A DNA stretch of 64,000 nucleotides. Source: Coriobacteriaceae bacterium EMTCatB1. GTDB taxonomy: Bacteria > Actinomycetota > Coriobacteriia > Anaerosomatales > Anaerosomataceae. Numbering within the stretch: position 1 is the first letter of the stretch; each line of letters begins with the position of its first letter. The position numbers and the translations under genes were made by a program. The stretch covers positions 1-64,000 of the forward strand of contig BDLO01000001.1 in NCBI GenBank assembly GCA_001950395.1. The letters are read 5' to 3'. The notes beneath the pieces are model-generated. The model did not search any database. It was not told where the DNA came from and saw nothing but the letters and a program-made list of their open reading frames with translations. Shown here piece after piece: positions 29,113-38,151 of this stretch.

Positions 29113-29760
29113 ATGGAAGAGGTACGGCCGACCCGGTCTGAGCTGCTCGAGCGCAAGCAGCAGATCACGCTCGCAGAGCAGGGCATGGATCTGCTCAAGC
29201 AGAAGCGGGATGCGTTGTTGATCGAGTTCATGTCGGTGATGGACGAGACGCTTCGGCTGTCGAGCGATCTTCAGCGCACCACCTCGGAGGCCCAGTACAG
29301 CCTGGCGATCGCCAAGTCGGTCGACGGTGTGGTGAGCGTTCGCTCCGCTGCGTTGGCGACGAAGGGATCGGTCACCATCGACATGACCGGCACGAAGATC
29401 ATGGGCGTGTCGGTGCCGGTGGTCACGAAGGGCGAGAGCCCGCTCAGGTCGCCGTTCACGCGCGGGTACGCGATCACAGGCGTCTCATCGCGCATCGACG
29501 AGACAGCGGACAAGTTCGAGCGGATCCTCGACGTCATCATCGAGTACGCGGACATCGAGACGCGGCTCAAGCGGCTCGGCGAGGAGATACAGAAGACGAA
29601 CCGTCGCGTGAACGCGCTGGAGCAAGTGACCATCCCGGCCCTGCGGGAGCAGGTCAACTACATCCGGCAGACGCTTGACGAGCGTTCGCGCGAGGACCTG
29701 TTCCGGCTGAAGAAGGTCAAGAAGAAGATCGAGCGCAGAGAGGCGGCCAAGCGGGCGTAG
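29113..29760 (+). CDS. ntpD: V/A-type ATP synthase subunit D (central rotor shaft)
   Basis: 215-residue rotor subunit, mostly two long antiparallel helices. RPTRSELLERKQQITLAEQG at the N-terminus and RRVNALEQVTIPALREQVNYI near the C-terminus are diagnostic. ATG at 29113 follows GGAGGGAGG. It is the last gene of the nine-gene operon and is followed by a long hairpin at 29785. All subunits of an A/V rotary ATPase are thus present in order G/H-I-K-E-C-F-A-B-D. Confidence 0.95.
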   Translation: MEEVRPTRSELLERKQQITLAEQGMDLLKQKRDALLIEFMSVMDETLRLSSDLQRTTSEAQYSLAIAKSVDGVVSVRSAALATKGSVTIDMTGTKIMGVSVPVVTKGESPLRSPFTRGYAITGVSSRIDETADKFERILDVIIEYADIETRLKRLGEEIQKTNRRVNALEQVTIPALREQVNYIRQTLDERSREDLFRLKKVKKKIERREAAKRA

Positions 29761-29784
29761 GCCGAGACACGCGCTCGTCATCTC

Positions 29785-29830
29785 GTGGGGCGTCGCCTCC
29801 GTCACCGGGGGGTCCGTGGCGACGCCCCAC
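29785..29830. terminator. Bidirectional terminator between ntpD and a converging small gene
   Basis: A perfect 13-bp inverted repeat, GTGGGGCGTCGCC at 29785-29797 with GGCGACGCCCCAC at 29818-29830, separated by 20 nt. It lies between two convergent genes (ntpD plus, the orphan at 29909 minus), so it can serve both. No U-tract is present on either side. Confidence 0.65.
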
Positions 29831-29908
29831 AAGCGTCTCACGGGTGTGTCGGTGCGGAGCGGGAGGCGCGCTCGGCGCGGACCACGGAATGGGTCGAGTC
29901 GGTCGGGC

Positions 29909-30253
29909 TCAGACGCTGCGGGCCCGGATGATGTCCCCGATGCGCTCGAGCGTCTCGACGGTGTTGTGGGGAGACTGGCGGAGCGTGCGAGCCATCTGCA
30001 GGATCGCCTGCACATCTTCTGCATTGAGCGCGCTGAAGTGGAGATCCTCCCAGTCCGCACGCTTCTCGAAAGCCCACAGCTCCCCGAAGACCCACGAGAG
30101 GTCGTCGAGGTCCTTGGTGGTGAGCATGGCCCAGTGGTGCTTGAGCCCCTGCCTCAGGCGCTCCATGGCGCGCTCGACGGCCTTGGCCTTGCGGACCTGG
30201 AACGCACGCAGTCCGATGTCCTCGTCGTTGAGCTCCGGGCGATTGGAATCCAT
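29909..30253 (-). CDS. Small uncharacterised protein, strong ribosome-binding site
   Basis: 114-residue protein of unknown function, encoded against the direction of its neighbours. The start is ATG at 30253 with a perfect AGGAGG at 30260-30265 (6-nt spacing), the main reason for believing it over the 178-codon frame on the opposite strand. The sequence is highly charged and probably helical, with two Trp-rich patches (LSWVFGELWAFEKRADWEDL) and a C-terminal QMARTLRQSPHNTVETLERI. No signal peptide, membrane segment or cysteine motif. I do not recognise a family. It ends facing the terminator shared with ntpD. Confidence 0.7.
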   Translation of the reverse strand: MDSNRPELNDEDIGLRAFQVRKAKAVERAMERLRQGLKHHWAMLTTKDLDDLSWVFGELWAFEKRADWEDLHFSALNAEDVQAILQMARTLRQSPHNTVETLERIGDIIRARSV

Positions 30254-30321
30254 GTCGCACCTCCTCGTCAGATATTTCTGCAGAGCGCGGCTGCCTCCTG
30301 CAAGGGCGGCAGGCGGTTCGG

Positions 30322-30350
30322 TTGTATGCGTCGCGGCGCGTCTCTAGAAT
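30322..30350 (+). promoter_or_regulatory. Possible promoter of the nitroreductase gene
   Basis: TTGTAT at 30322-30327 and TAGAAT at 30345-30350 are spaced 17 bp. Transcription would start near 30357, 33 nt before the ATG at 30390. The -35 matches consensus only partly, and the region also lies upstream of the divergent small gene at 29909-30253. Confidence 0.5.
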
Positions 30351-30389
30351 GAACGGGACCGCGCTGTCTTGCTCCTGAAAGGTCTCAGC

Positions 30390-30905
30390 ATGGAATTCTC
30401 GGAAGTCGTTTCGCGGCGTCGGAGCGTCCGCCACTTCAATACGAAGCTCAACGTGAGCGACGAGGACGTGCGGGCGCTGCTCGAAGCGGCGGTCTTGGCG
30501 CCCAGCGCCGGGAACATCCAGCCGTGGCGCTTCGTCGTGGTGCGCTCCTCGGAAGCGAGGAAGCGGCTGCAGGAGGCGCTGCATCAGCCGTGGGCGGCGG
30601 CCGCTCCAGTGGTCATCGTCGTATGCGTCGATCCGCGTCCGTGCGCGGCCCGCTACGGTGAGCGCGGCGAGTACCTGTACTCGATCCAGGACACAGCGGC
30701 TGCCACGGAGAACATCCTGCTCGCGGCAGTCGATCGCGGCTTGGCTTCGTGCTGGATCGGCGCGTTCGACGAGAAGGCGGTCGCTGCGGCCATCGGGGTG
30801 TCTTCGCCGATCACCCCCGTTGCGGTCCTGCCGATCGGCTACTCGGCGGAGTCGGCGCGGCGGCCATCTCGACGGTCTCTCGAAGAGGTAGCGACGTGGA
30901 TCTGA
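30390..30905 (+). CDS. Nitroreductase family protein
   Basis: 171-residue FMN-dependent oxidoreductase of the short, anaerobe-type nitroreductase group. Seen: the N-terminal FMN phosphate-binding RRRSVRHF, LAPSAGNIQPWRFVVV, and the later GLASCWIGAFDEKAV and LPIGY. The substrate cannot be predicted; members reduce nitro compounds, quinones or flavins. ATG at 30390 follows GAAAGG; the frame is open to 30369 but without a better ribosome site. Confidence 0.88.
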   Translation: MEFSEVVSRRRSVRHFNTKLNVSDEDVRALLEAAVLAPSAGNIQPWRFVVVRSSEARKRLQEALHQPWAAAAPVVIVVCVDPRPCAARYGERGEYLYSIQDTAAATENILLAAVDRGLASCWIGAFDEKAVAAAIGVSSPITPVAVLPIGYSAESARRPSRRSLEEVATWI

Positions 30906-30924
30906 TGAGCGCGTACGAGCACAG

Positions 30925-31602
30925 ATGAGCGATTCCGGGAACATGGGGTCGATCAAGCACGGCAGCCTCGACGAGCTCCGCGACTTCATCGGCGACTGCC
31001 AGCGGTGCCCGCTTGCTCGGACGAGGACGAATCTGGTGTTCGGCGTCGGGGATCCGCATGCTCGGCTCATGTTCATCGGCGAGGCGCCTGGCCGGAACGA
31101 GGACCTGCAGGGCGAGCCGTTCGTCGGAGCTGCAGGGAAGCTGCTCGACGAACTGCTCGCGAGCATCGGTCTCGTGCGTTCGGAGGTTTACATCGCGAAC
31201 GTGCTCAAGTGCAGGCCGCCGGGCAACCGGGACCCGCTGCCTGAGGAGATGGAGCAGTGCACGCCGTTTCTCGAGGAGCAGGTGCGTCTGATCGACCCTG
31301 AGGTCATCGCCACCCTTGGGAACTTCGCGACTCGCCACGTGCTGAAGACGCAGGCGGGCATCACGCGGCTCCGCGGGCGTCTGTTCCGCGTGGACGGACG
31401 CAAGGTGGTGCCGATCTACCATCCAGCCGCGGCGCTCTACGACCGGACGAAGCAAGACGTGCTGTTCGCGGACTTCCAGCGGCTGAAGGCCGTGCTTGAC
31501 TCCTTCGACGAGACCGGACGCGCGGTGCGAGGGGCGTCTGAAGGCGGCGGCCAAGGCGGTGGCGCCGACGAAAGCGGCATCGAGCAACCGACCTTGTTCT
31601 AG
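30925..31602 (+). CDS. Uracil-DNA glycosylase, family 4 (4Fe-4S)
   Basis: 225-residue base-excision repair enzyme removing uracil from DNA. The iron-sulfur cluster ligands are placed at C25, C28, C96 and C112; motif A is GEAPGRNEDLQGEPFVG and motif B contains HPAAALYDR; NVLKCRPPGNRDP is typical. The catalytic core ends near residue 195; a Gly-rich linker then leads to a terminal IEQPTLF, which fits the bacterial sliding-clamp-binding consensus QxxLF. ATG at 30925 is used, with a weak ribosome site; ATG at 30943 is the alternative. Confidence 0.93.
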   Translation: MSDSGNMGSIKHGSLDELRDFIGDCQRCPLARTRTNLVFGVGDPHARLMFIGEAPGRNEDLQGEPFVGAAGKLLDELLASIGLVRSEVYIANVLKCRPPGNRDPLPEEMEQCTPFLEEQVRLIDPEVIATLGNFATRHVLKTQAGITRLRGRLFRVDGRKVVPIYHPAAALYDRTKQDVLFADFQRLKAVLDSFDETGRAVRGASEGGGQGGGADESGIEQPTLF

Positions 31603-31610
31603 GAGTGCTG

Positions 31611-32093
31611 GTGGCGGACTTCTTCATCACGCGCTCGCCTGAGGAGACGGTGCGGGCGGGCGAGCTCCTCGCGAGCCTGCTCGAGCCTGGCGACGTGGTC
31701 GCACTCACCGGAGATCTCGGCGCAGGCAAGACGCACCTCGTCCAGGGGGTCGCGCGAGGGCTCGGCGTGCAGGAGCCGGTGTCGAGCCCGACCTTCAACT
31801 TGCTCGTGGTGCATCCTGGGCGGGTGCCGCTGTGCCACTTCGATCTCTACCGCCTCGAGCACTCAGCGGAGCTGGATGACATCGGCTTTGCGGAGATGCT
31901 CGAGTCCGGTGGCGTGTCCATGATCGAGTGGGGCGACAAGTTCCCTGAGGAGCTTCCAAGCGACCACCTTGCCGTGATCATCCGAGTGGGCGAGGGCGAT
32001 GAGCGCACGTTCGAGGTTCTGGCAGGCGGACCTCGCAGCACACAGATGGCGAGCGGTTGGTTGGCGGCGTGCGAGAAGGCGGGGTTTCGGTGA
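31611..32093 (+). CDS. tsaE: tRNA t6A37 biosynthesis ATPase TsaE
   Basis: 160-residue P-loop ATPase required for N6-threonylcarbamoyladenosine at tRNA position 37, acting with TsaB and TsaD. The Walker A is GDLGAGKTHLVQG; SSPTFNLLVVHPG, HFDLYRLE and IEWGDKFPE are family motifs. GTG at 31611 is 5 nt after AGGAG at 31601-31605, which overlaps the preceding stop; GTG at 31605 is less likely. Its stop overlaps the tsaB start (GTGA), giving a tsaE-tsaB-tsaD operon. Confidence 0.95.
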   Translation: MADFFITRSPEETVRAGELLASLLEPGDVVALTGDLGAGKTHLVQGVARGLGVQEPVSSPTFNLLVVHPGRVPLCHFDLYRLEHSAELDDIGFAEMLESGGVSMIEWGDKFPEELPSDHLAVIIRVGEGDERTFEVLAGGPRSTQMASGWLAACEKAGFR

Positions 32094-32905
32094 GGCCGTT
32101 CGTTGCGATAGACACCGCGACAGAGCAGGTCGCGGTCGGCATCGGCGACCTGGACGATCCGGGTTCGGTGATTGCCGAGCGTTCGTTCCTGGCGCCGCGA
32201 GCGGCGAACGAAGTGCTTGTGCGCACCGTGGAGGATCTGCTCGAAGAGGTCGGTGCACGCGCATCCGGCGTCGAGGCGGTCGCGTGCGGCAGGGGCCCGG
32301 GATCGTTCACGGGCGTGCGCATAGCGGTCGCGACTGCGAAAGGCATGGCGCACGGCCTGCGTGCTCCGCTCGTCGGATTCGGGACGTCGGAGGCGATCGC
32401 TCACCGGTGGACGCGCCCCGGCCTCGTGGGGGTCGTGACCGACGCGATGCGGGGCGAGGTGTACCCCGCGCTGTTCCGCGTCGAGGGCGACGGCGTCGTG
32501 AAGCGGCTCTCCTCCGATTGCGTCGCGACGCCGCAGGAGGTCGCGGCGGAGTGGGCCGGGCTGGGCGAGAGCGTGGTCCTCATCGGCACCGGGCTGCGCA
32601 AGCACAGGGCGATCTTCGAGCGAGAGATGGGCGACCGCGCCGTGTACGCCGAAGAGCGCCTCTGGGTGCCGGACGGGGCTTCCATCGTGCGTGCAGCGTG
32701 GGTGGCGGAGGGGGCAAGCACGCTTCGGGCGATCGCCGGGCTGAGCAGGGACGAAGCGTACGCTGCCGCTCACCCAGCAGTCCTGCTGCCCGTGTACACG
32801 AGGCTCTCCGACGCCGAGGAAGCGGAGCGCAAGCGGGCGGGCCTGTCGCGCGAGCCAGGCGCTACCGGCGTCGCGGGTCCTTCGGAAGGCGGTGACCGCT
32901 CGTGA
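32090..32905 (+). CDS. tsaB: tRNA t6A37 biosynthesis protein TsaB
   Basis: 271-residue ASKHA-fold partner of TsaD. It begins VRPFVAIDTATEQVAVG, typical of TsaB, and has AVACGRGPGSFTGVRI, the most conserved stretch of the family. GTG at 32090 overlaps tsaE by 4 nt, and the stop overlaps the next start by 4 nt. The C-terminal ~35 residues (EAERKRAGLSREPG...) are extra and low in complexity. Confidence 0.94.
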   Translation: MRPFVAIDTATEQVAVGIGDLDDPGSVIAERSFLAPRAANEVLVRTVEDLLEEVGARASGVEAVACGRGPGSFTGVRIAVATAKGMAHGLRAPLVGFGTSEAIAHRWTRPGLVGVVTDAMRGEVYPALFRVEGDGVVKRLSSDCVATPQEVAAEWAGLGESVVLIGTGLRKHRAIFEREMGDRAVYAEERLWVPDGASIVRAAWVAEGASTLRAIAGLSRDEAYAAAHPAVLLPVYTRLSDAEEAERKRAGLSREPGATGVAGPSEGGDRS

Positions 32906-34404
32906 GGATCCGCCCGATGCGGGCCGCTGACCTCAAGGCCGTCATGCGGATCGAGCAGGCGAGCTTCCTCGCCCCGTGGAGCGAGGCGCAGATCGCTGAG
33001 GAGATCGGGCGACCGGACCGTGCATGGCTGCTTGCCGAGGAGGACGACGGAAGCGTCGTCGGATTCGGCGGCGTGATGGTCGTGGGCACCGAAGCGCACG
33101 TCATGGACTTGGCGGTGGATCCAGCGTATCGGAGGCGCGGAATCGGCAGAGCGCTGCTCTGGGCGCTGGCTGACGAGGCGGACCGGCTCGGCGCGAGCCG
33201 GATGACGCTCGAGGTCGCAACCGGCAACGCCGCGGCGATCGACCTGTACTTGAGCTGCGGGTTCGACGTAGCGGGTCGCAGGACGTCGTACTACCCCGAG
33301 ACGGGCGAGGACGCGCTCGTCCTGTGGTCGAGGCCGATCCGTCCGCACCTCGCGGCGATGCGCGCCGCGCGCGAGGGCTCTGACGTCGTGCTTGCCATCG
33401 AGAGCTCGTGCGACGAGACCGCAGCAGCGGTGATGCGAGGCGGTCGCGAGCTGCTCTCAAGCGTGGTCGCCAGCCAGGTCGACTTCCACGCGAGGTTCGG
33501 CGGCGTGGTTCCGGAGATCGCGTCGAGGAAGCACACCGAGGCGATCGTGGGCGTCGTGGACGAGGCGCTCGAGCGCGCGAGCATCGGTCTCGGCGACCTG
33601 CACGCGGTGGCGGTGACGCAAGGCCCTGGGCTCGTGGGGGCGCTCGTCGTCGGGGTCGCCTACGCGAAGGGGCTCGCGTTTGTGAGAGACCTGCCGCTTG
33701 TCGGGGTGAACCACCTCGAAGGGCACCTCTACGCGGCGCGGCTGCACGACCCGCGTCTAGCACCGCCGTTCGTCGCCCTCATCGTCTCCGGTGGACACAC
33801 GATGCTCGTGCACGTGCCGGAGTGGGGACGGCACGAGGTGCTCGGCAGGACGCTCGACGACGCCGCAGGCGAGGCGTTCGACAAGGTGGCGAAGCTGCTG
33901 GGTCTCGGGTACCCAGGCGGACCGGTCATCTCTCGGCTCGCAGCGGAGGGGGATCCGGAGGCCATCCCATTCCCTCGCGCGATGCTGAGAAGCGGGGACT
34001 TGGACGTGTCGCTCTCGGGGCTGAAGACCGCCGTCCTGCAGTACGTCCAGCGCGAGCGCGCTGCGGGCAGGGAGCTCAACCTGCCGAACATCGCAGCGTC
34101 GTTCCAGGCGGCAGTGATCGACGTGCAGGTCGCAAAGACGCTTGCTGCGGTGTCGGAGCGCGGCGTGCGCTCGGTCGTGCTCGCGGGCGGCGTCGCCGCC
34201 AACGCGGCTCTGAGAGAGGCGCTTGCGCATGCGCTCGGTGAGCGAGGAGTGCGGCTCGTGGTACCGCCGATGCCGCTGTGCACGGACAACGCAGCGATGA
34301 TCGCCGCGGTGGCGCACGACGAGATCCTCCGTGGCCGGTTCCTCGGTCTGAGCGCTGAGGCATCCGCGGTGATGCACTTGAGGGGCGCTGACGCTAGAAT
34401 CTGA
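32902..34404 (+). CDS. tsaD: Fusion of RimI-type N-acetyltransferase and TsaD
   Basis: 500-residue fusion. Residues 1-~150 form a GNAT domain of the RimI family (N-terminal acetylation of ribosomal protein S18), with VMDLAVDPAYRRRGIGRALL as the acetyl-CoA-binding motif and YYPETGEDALVL near its end. Residues ~160-500 are TsaD, which transfers the threonylcarbamoyl group to A37 of tRNA; it begins VVLAIESSCDETAAAVM and has metal ligands H271 and H275 (NHLEGHLYA) plus CTDNAAMIA. In most bacteria rimI is a separate gene between tsaB and tsaD, so the order is conserved and the genes have simply fused. The reading frame is continuous with no sign of frameshift. Confidence 0.95.
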   Translation: MRIRPMRAADLKAVMRIEQASFLAPWSEAQIAEEIGRPDRAWLLAEEDDGSVVGFGGVMVVGTEAHVMDLAVDPAYRRRGIGRALLWALADEADRLGASRMTLEVATGNAAAIDLYLSCGFDVAGRRTSYYPETGEDALVLWSRPIRPHLAAMRAAREGSDVVLAIESSCDETAAAVMRGGRELLSSVVASQVDFHARFGGVVPEIASRKHTEAIVGVVDEALERASIGLGDLHAVAVTQGPGLVGALVVGVAYAKGLAFVRDLPLVGVNHLEGHLYAARLHDPRLAPPFVALIVSGGHTMLVHVPEWGRHEVLGRTLDDAAGEAFDKVAKLLGLGYPGGPVISRLAAEGDPEAIPFPRAMLRSGDLDVSLSGLKTAVLQYVQRERAAGRELNLPNIAASFQAAVIDVQVAKTLAAVSERGVRSVVLAGGVAANAALREALAHALGERGVRLVVPPMPLCTDNAAMIAAVAHDEILRGRFLGLSAEASAVMHLRGADARI

Positions 34405-34448
34405 GCGTAGCACACTCAAGTTTCTTGCTAGATCGCGCAAAAACCCGC

Positions 34449-34478
34449 TTGAAATCGGAGCAAGGTGGGTACTATCAT
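34449..34478 (+). promoter_or_regulatory. Promoter of groES-groEL
   Basis: TTGAAA at 34449-34454 and TATCAT at 34473-34478, spacer 18 bp. The CIRCE operator begins 6 bp downstream, covering the expected transcription start, the usual arrangement for HrcA repression. Confidence 0.8.
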
Positions 34479-34484
34479 GCGTCG

Positions 34485-34515
34485 TGCTAGCACTCGCGCC
34501 TCGTGAGTGCTAGCA
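34485..34515. promoter_or_regulatory. CIRCE operator (HrcA binding site)
   Basis: TGCTAGCACTC at 34485-34495 and GAGTGCTAGCA at 34505-34515 form a perfect 11-bp inverted repeat with a 9-nt spacer, matching the CIRCE consensus TTAGCACTC-N9-GAGTGCTAA. The heat-shock repressor HrcA binds this element. It places groES-groEL under HrcA control; hrcA itself is not in the window. Confidence 0.95.
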
Positions 34516-34601
34516 GTCTGGTAGAACAGCTGCTTGTGCTGCTTGCTGGCTCAAGCGGCAGAGTGCAGGGTCCGTCTTGGAAGGAGACAGGAGGGCAGAG
34601 C

Positions 34602-34895
34602 ATGAAACTGAAGCCGCTGTTCGACAACATCGTCGTCAAGCCGGCGAAGGCCGAGGAGCAGACCAAGTCCGGCCTGATCATCCCCGACACCGCCCAGGAG
34701 AAGCCGAAGCAGGGCGAGGTCATCGCCGTGGGCGACGGCCGCTGGGACGACGAGGGCGAGAAGCGCGTCCCGATGGACGTCAAGGTCGGCGACAAGGTCA
34801 TCTACAAGGAGTGGGGCAAGACCTCGGTCAAGATCGACGGCGAGGAGTACTTCATCATGTCGCAGGGCGACGTCCTCGCCATCATCGAGCAGTGA
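34602..34895 (+). CDS. groES: Co-chaperonin GroES
   Basis: 97-residue lid of the GroEL folding chamber. It begins [14 protein letters not shown] and has the mobile-loop region [18 protein letters not shown], later [24 protein letters not shown] at 34602 follows GGAGACAGGAGGG; the upstream open frame starts inside the CIRCE operator and is not coding. The common GDRVV after LKPL is here FDNIV, a mild divergence. groEL follows after 42 nt. Confidence 0.96.
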   Translation: MKLKPLFDNIVVKPAKAEEQTKSGLIIPDTAQEKPKQGEVIAVGDGRWDDEGEKRVPMDVKVGDKVIYKEWGKTSVKIDGEEYFIMSQGDVLAIIEQ

Positions 34896-34919
34896 TCGCA
34901 GTCTGTCAGGAGAACGTGA

Positions 34920-36557
<1,638 letters not shown>

Positions 36558-36580
36558 GCCGCTCGTCGCATCGAGCGAAC

Positions 36581-36612
36581 GAGGCCCCGGAGGCGTGCGC
36601 CTTCGGGGCCTC
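36581..36612 (+). terminator. Intrinsic terminator after groEL
   Basis: GAGGCCCCGGAGGC at 36581-36594 pairs with GCCTTCGGGGCCTC at 36599-36612 (one G-T wobble) around a 4-nt loop, followed by TTGTGT. The stem is 14 bp and strongly GC-rich, fitting a Rho-independent terminator for groES-groEL. Confidence 0.85.
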
Positions 36613-36660
36613 TTGTGTCGCAGGGTGCGCTATCATGTGACGCGCGAGAGGAGCAGGGAG

Positions 36661-37008
36661 ATGAAGCGACAGTTCCTTGCCGAATGGCAGCGGCTCAAGA
36701 TCGAGCACACGCACGACCGCGACCAGCACAATAACTACGGCTGCTTCAACGTCGAGGCGTGCCGCAACTGCAACTACGTGTACAACTCACGTGCGGCGAT
36801 CAGCTGCCACAACTGCGACAGCCTCATCGAGTGCGTCCAGTGCGTGGACTGCCGGGACTGCGCATACTGCGTCGGGCTGAACGGGGCGCGGTTCCACATC
36901 CTGAACCGCGAGTACTCGGAGCAGGAGTACTACGAGAAGCTGCGCGAGCTGGGCATCGACTGGAACGTGCAGGCATTCGATCCGCTCGATCCGTACGCCT
37001 CGCTCTAG
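36661..37008 (+). CDS. Small cysteine-rich protein with a CxxC ladder
   Basis: 115-residue cytosolic protein with ten cysteines at 28, 34, 37, 49, 52, 58, 61, 64, 67 and 70. The last five are spaced exactly every three residues, so they could line one face of a solenoid or a metal site. It continues GLNGARFHILNREYSEQEYYEKL. I recall a similar C-terminal pattern (Cys repeats followed by N-K/R-x-Y-x-x-x-E-Y) from unannotated proteins of candidate phyla bacteria, but this is memory, not a search. ATG at 36661 follows GAGGAGCAGGGAG. TATCAT at 36631-36636 could be a -10 box. Function unknown; zinc or iron-sulfur binding is plausible. Confidence 0.8.
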   Translation: MKRQFLAEWQRLKIEHTHDRDQHNNYGCFNVEACRNCNYVYNSRAAISCHNCDSLIECVQCVDCRDCAYCVGLNGARFHILNREYSEQEYYEKLRELGIDWNVQAFDPLDPYASL

Positions 37009-37034
37009 GCCGTTCGCCGGGTCAGGAGGATCGA

Positions 37035-38099
37035 GTGTCGCTCTCTATCGGTATCGTCGGGCTTCCCAACGTGGGGAAGTCGACGCTGTTCACCGCGCTC
37101 ACGCGCAAGCAGGTCGACGCTGCGAACTACCCCTTCGCGACCATCGATCCCAACGTGGGCATCGTGCCGGTTCCGGACCGGCGGCTCGACCGGCTCGCTG
37201 AGATCGTCAAGCCCGAGCGTGTCGTGCCGGCCACCGTCGAGTTCTGGGACATCGCCGGACTTGTGCGAGGCGCAAGCGAGGGCGAGGGGCTCGGCAACCA
37301 GTTCCTCGCGAACATCCGCGAGACCGACGCGATCGTCGAGGTCGTGCGCTTCTTCTCGGACCCCAACGTCGTGCACGTCGCGGGCAAGGTGGACCCGCTC
37401 TCTGACGTCGAGACCATCCGTACGGAGCTCGTCCTCGCGGATCTCGGCACCGTCGAGCGCGCGCTGCCGCGCATCGAGAAGGACGCGAAGCGCGACGCGG
37501 CGTCCGCTGCCAAGCTGGCGACGGTGCGGCGCGTGTACGACCACCTGTCGCAGGGCCATCGCGCGCGCACGATGGCGATGACGGACGAGGAGCGCGAGCA
37601 CCTGCGCGACCTGCACCTGCTCACCATGAAGCCGATGCTGTACGTCGCGAACGTCGACGAGGAGCAGATCCACGAGCCGCTGCCCGAGATCGACGGGCTT
37701 ACGCCGATCCCGATCTGCGCGAAGATCGAGGCCGAGATGGCCGAGCTGGATCCGGGAGAGCTGGAGGAGTTCCTGGCCGTCGAGGGGCTTGAGGAGCCGG
37801 GGCTGAATGCGCTCATCCGCGAGGCGTACCGGCTGCTCGGGCTCATCAGCTTCTTCACCGCGGGCCCCAAGGAGGTGCGGGCGTGGACGGTGCGCGCCGG
37901 CGCCAAGGCGCCTGAGGCAGCGGGGGTCATCCACTCGGACTTCGAGCGCGGGTTCATCAAGGCGGAGGTCATCTCGTTCGCGGACTACGACGCGCTGGGC
38001 TCCGAGGCCGCCGTCAGGGCCGCTGGCAAGCTACGGATGGAGGGGAAGGAGTACGTCGTCCAAGACGGCGACGTGATGCACTTCCGCTTCAACGTGTGA
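37035..38099 (+). CDS. ychF: Redox-regulated ATPase YchF (Obg family)
   Basis: 354-residue P-loop NTPase that prefers ATP over GTP and binds ribosomes. G1 is GLPNVGKST (residues 9-17); the G4 position reads NVDE, the variant that gives ATP specificity in YchF; a TGS domain closes the protein with GPKEVRAWTVRAGAKAPEAAGVIH and RMEGKEYVVQDGDVMHFRF. GTG at 37035 is 4 nt after CAGGAGGA. The frame is open back into the preceding gene but that part is out of family. Length normal. Confidence 0.96.
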   Translation: MSLSIGIVGLPNVGKSTLFTALTRKQVDAANYPFATIDPNVGIVPVPDRRLDRLAEIVKPERVVPATVEFWDIAGLVRGASEGEGLGNQFLANIRETDAIVEVVRFFSDPNVVHVAGKVDPLSDVETIRTELVLADLGTVERALPRIEKDAKRDAASAAKLATVRRVYDHLSQGHRARTMAMTDEEREHLRDLHLLTMKPMLYVANVDEEQIHEPLPEIDGLTPIPICAKIEAEMAELDPGELEEFLAVEGLEEPGLNALIREAYRLLGLISFFTAGPKEVRAWTVRAGAKAPEAAGVIHSDFERGFIKAEVISFADYDALGSEAAVRAAGKLRMEGKEYVVQDGDVMHFRFNV

Positions 38100-38151
38100 G
38101 GAAGTCTCGAGCCGCCGAGCGAAAGGTGTTCCTTCGGCTCGCGGAAACCCC

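Noticed and set aside
29816-30352. 178-codon plus-strand frame opposite the small minus-strand gene
   Set aside because: It starts inside the terminator hairpin, has no ribosome site, and runs antisense to a frame with a perfect AGGAGG.
36595-36660. 22-residue N-terminal extension of the Cys-rich protein
   Set aside because: It begins inside the groEL terminator stem; the ATG at 36661 has a proper ribosome-binding site.
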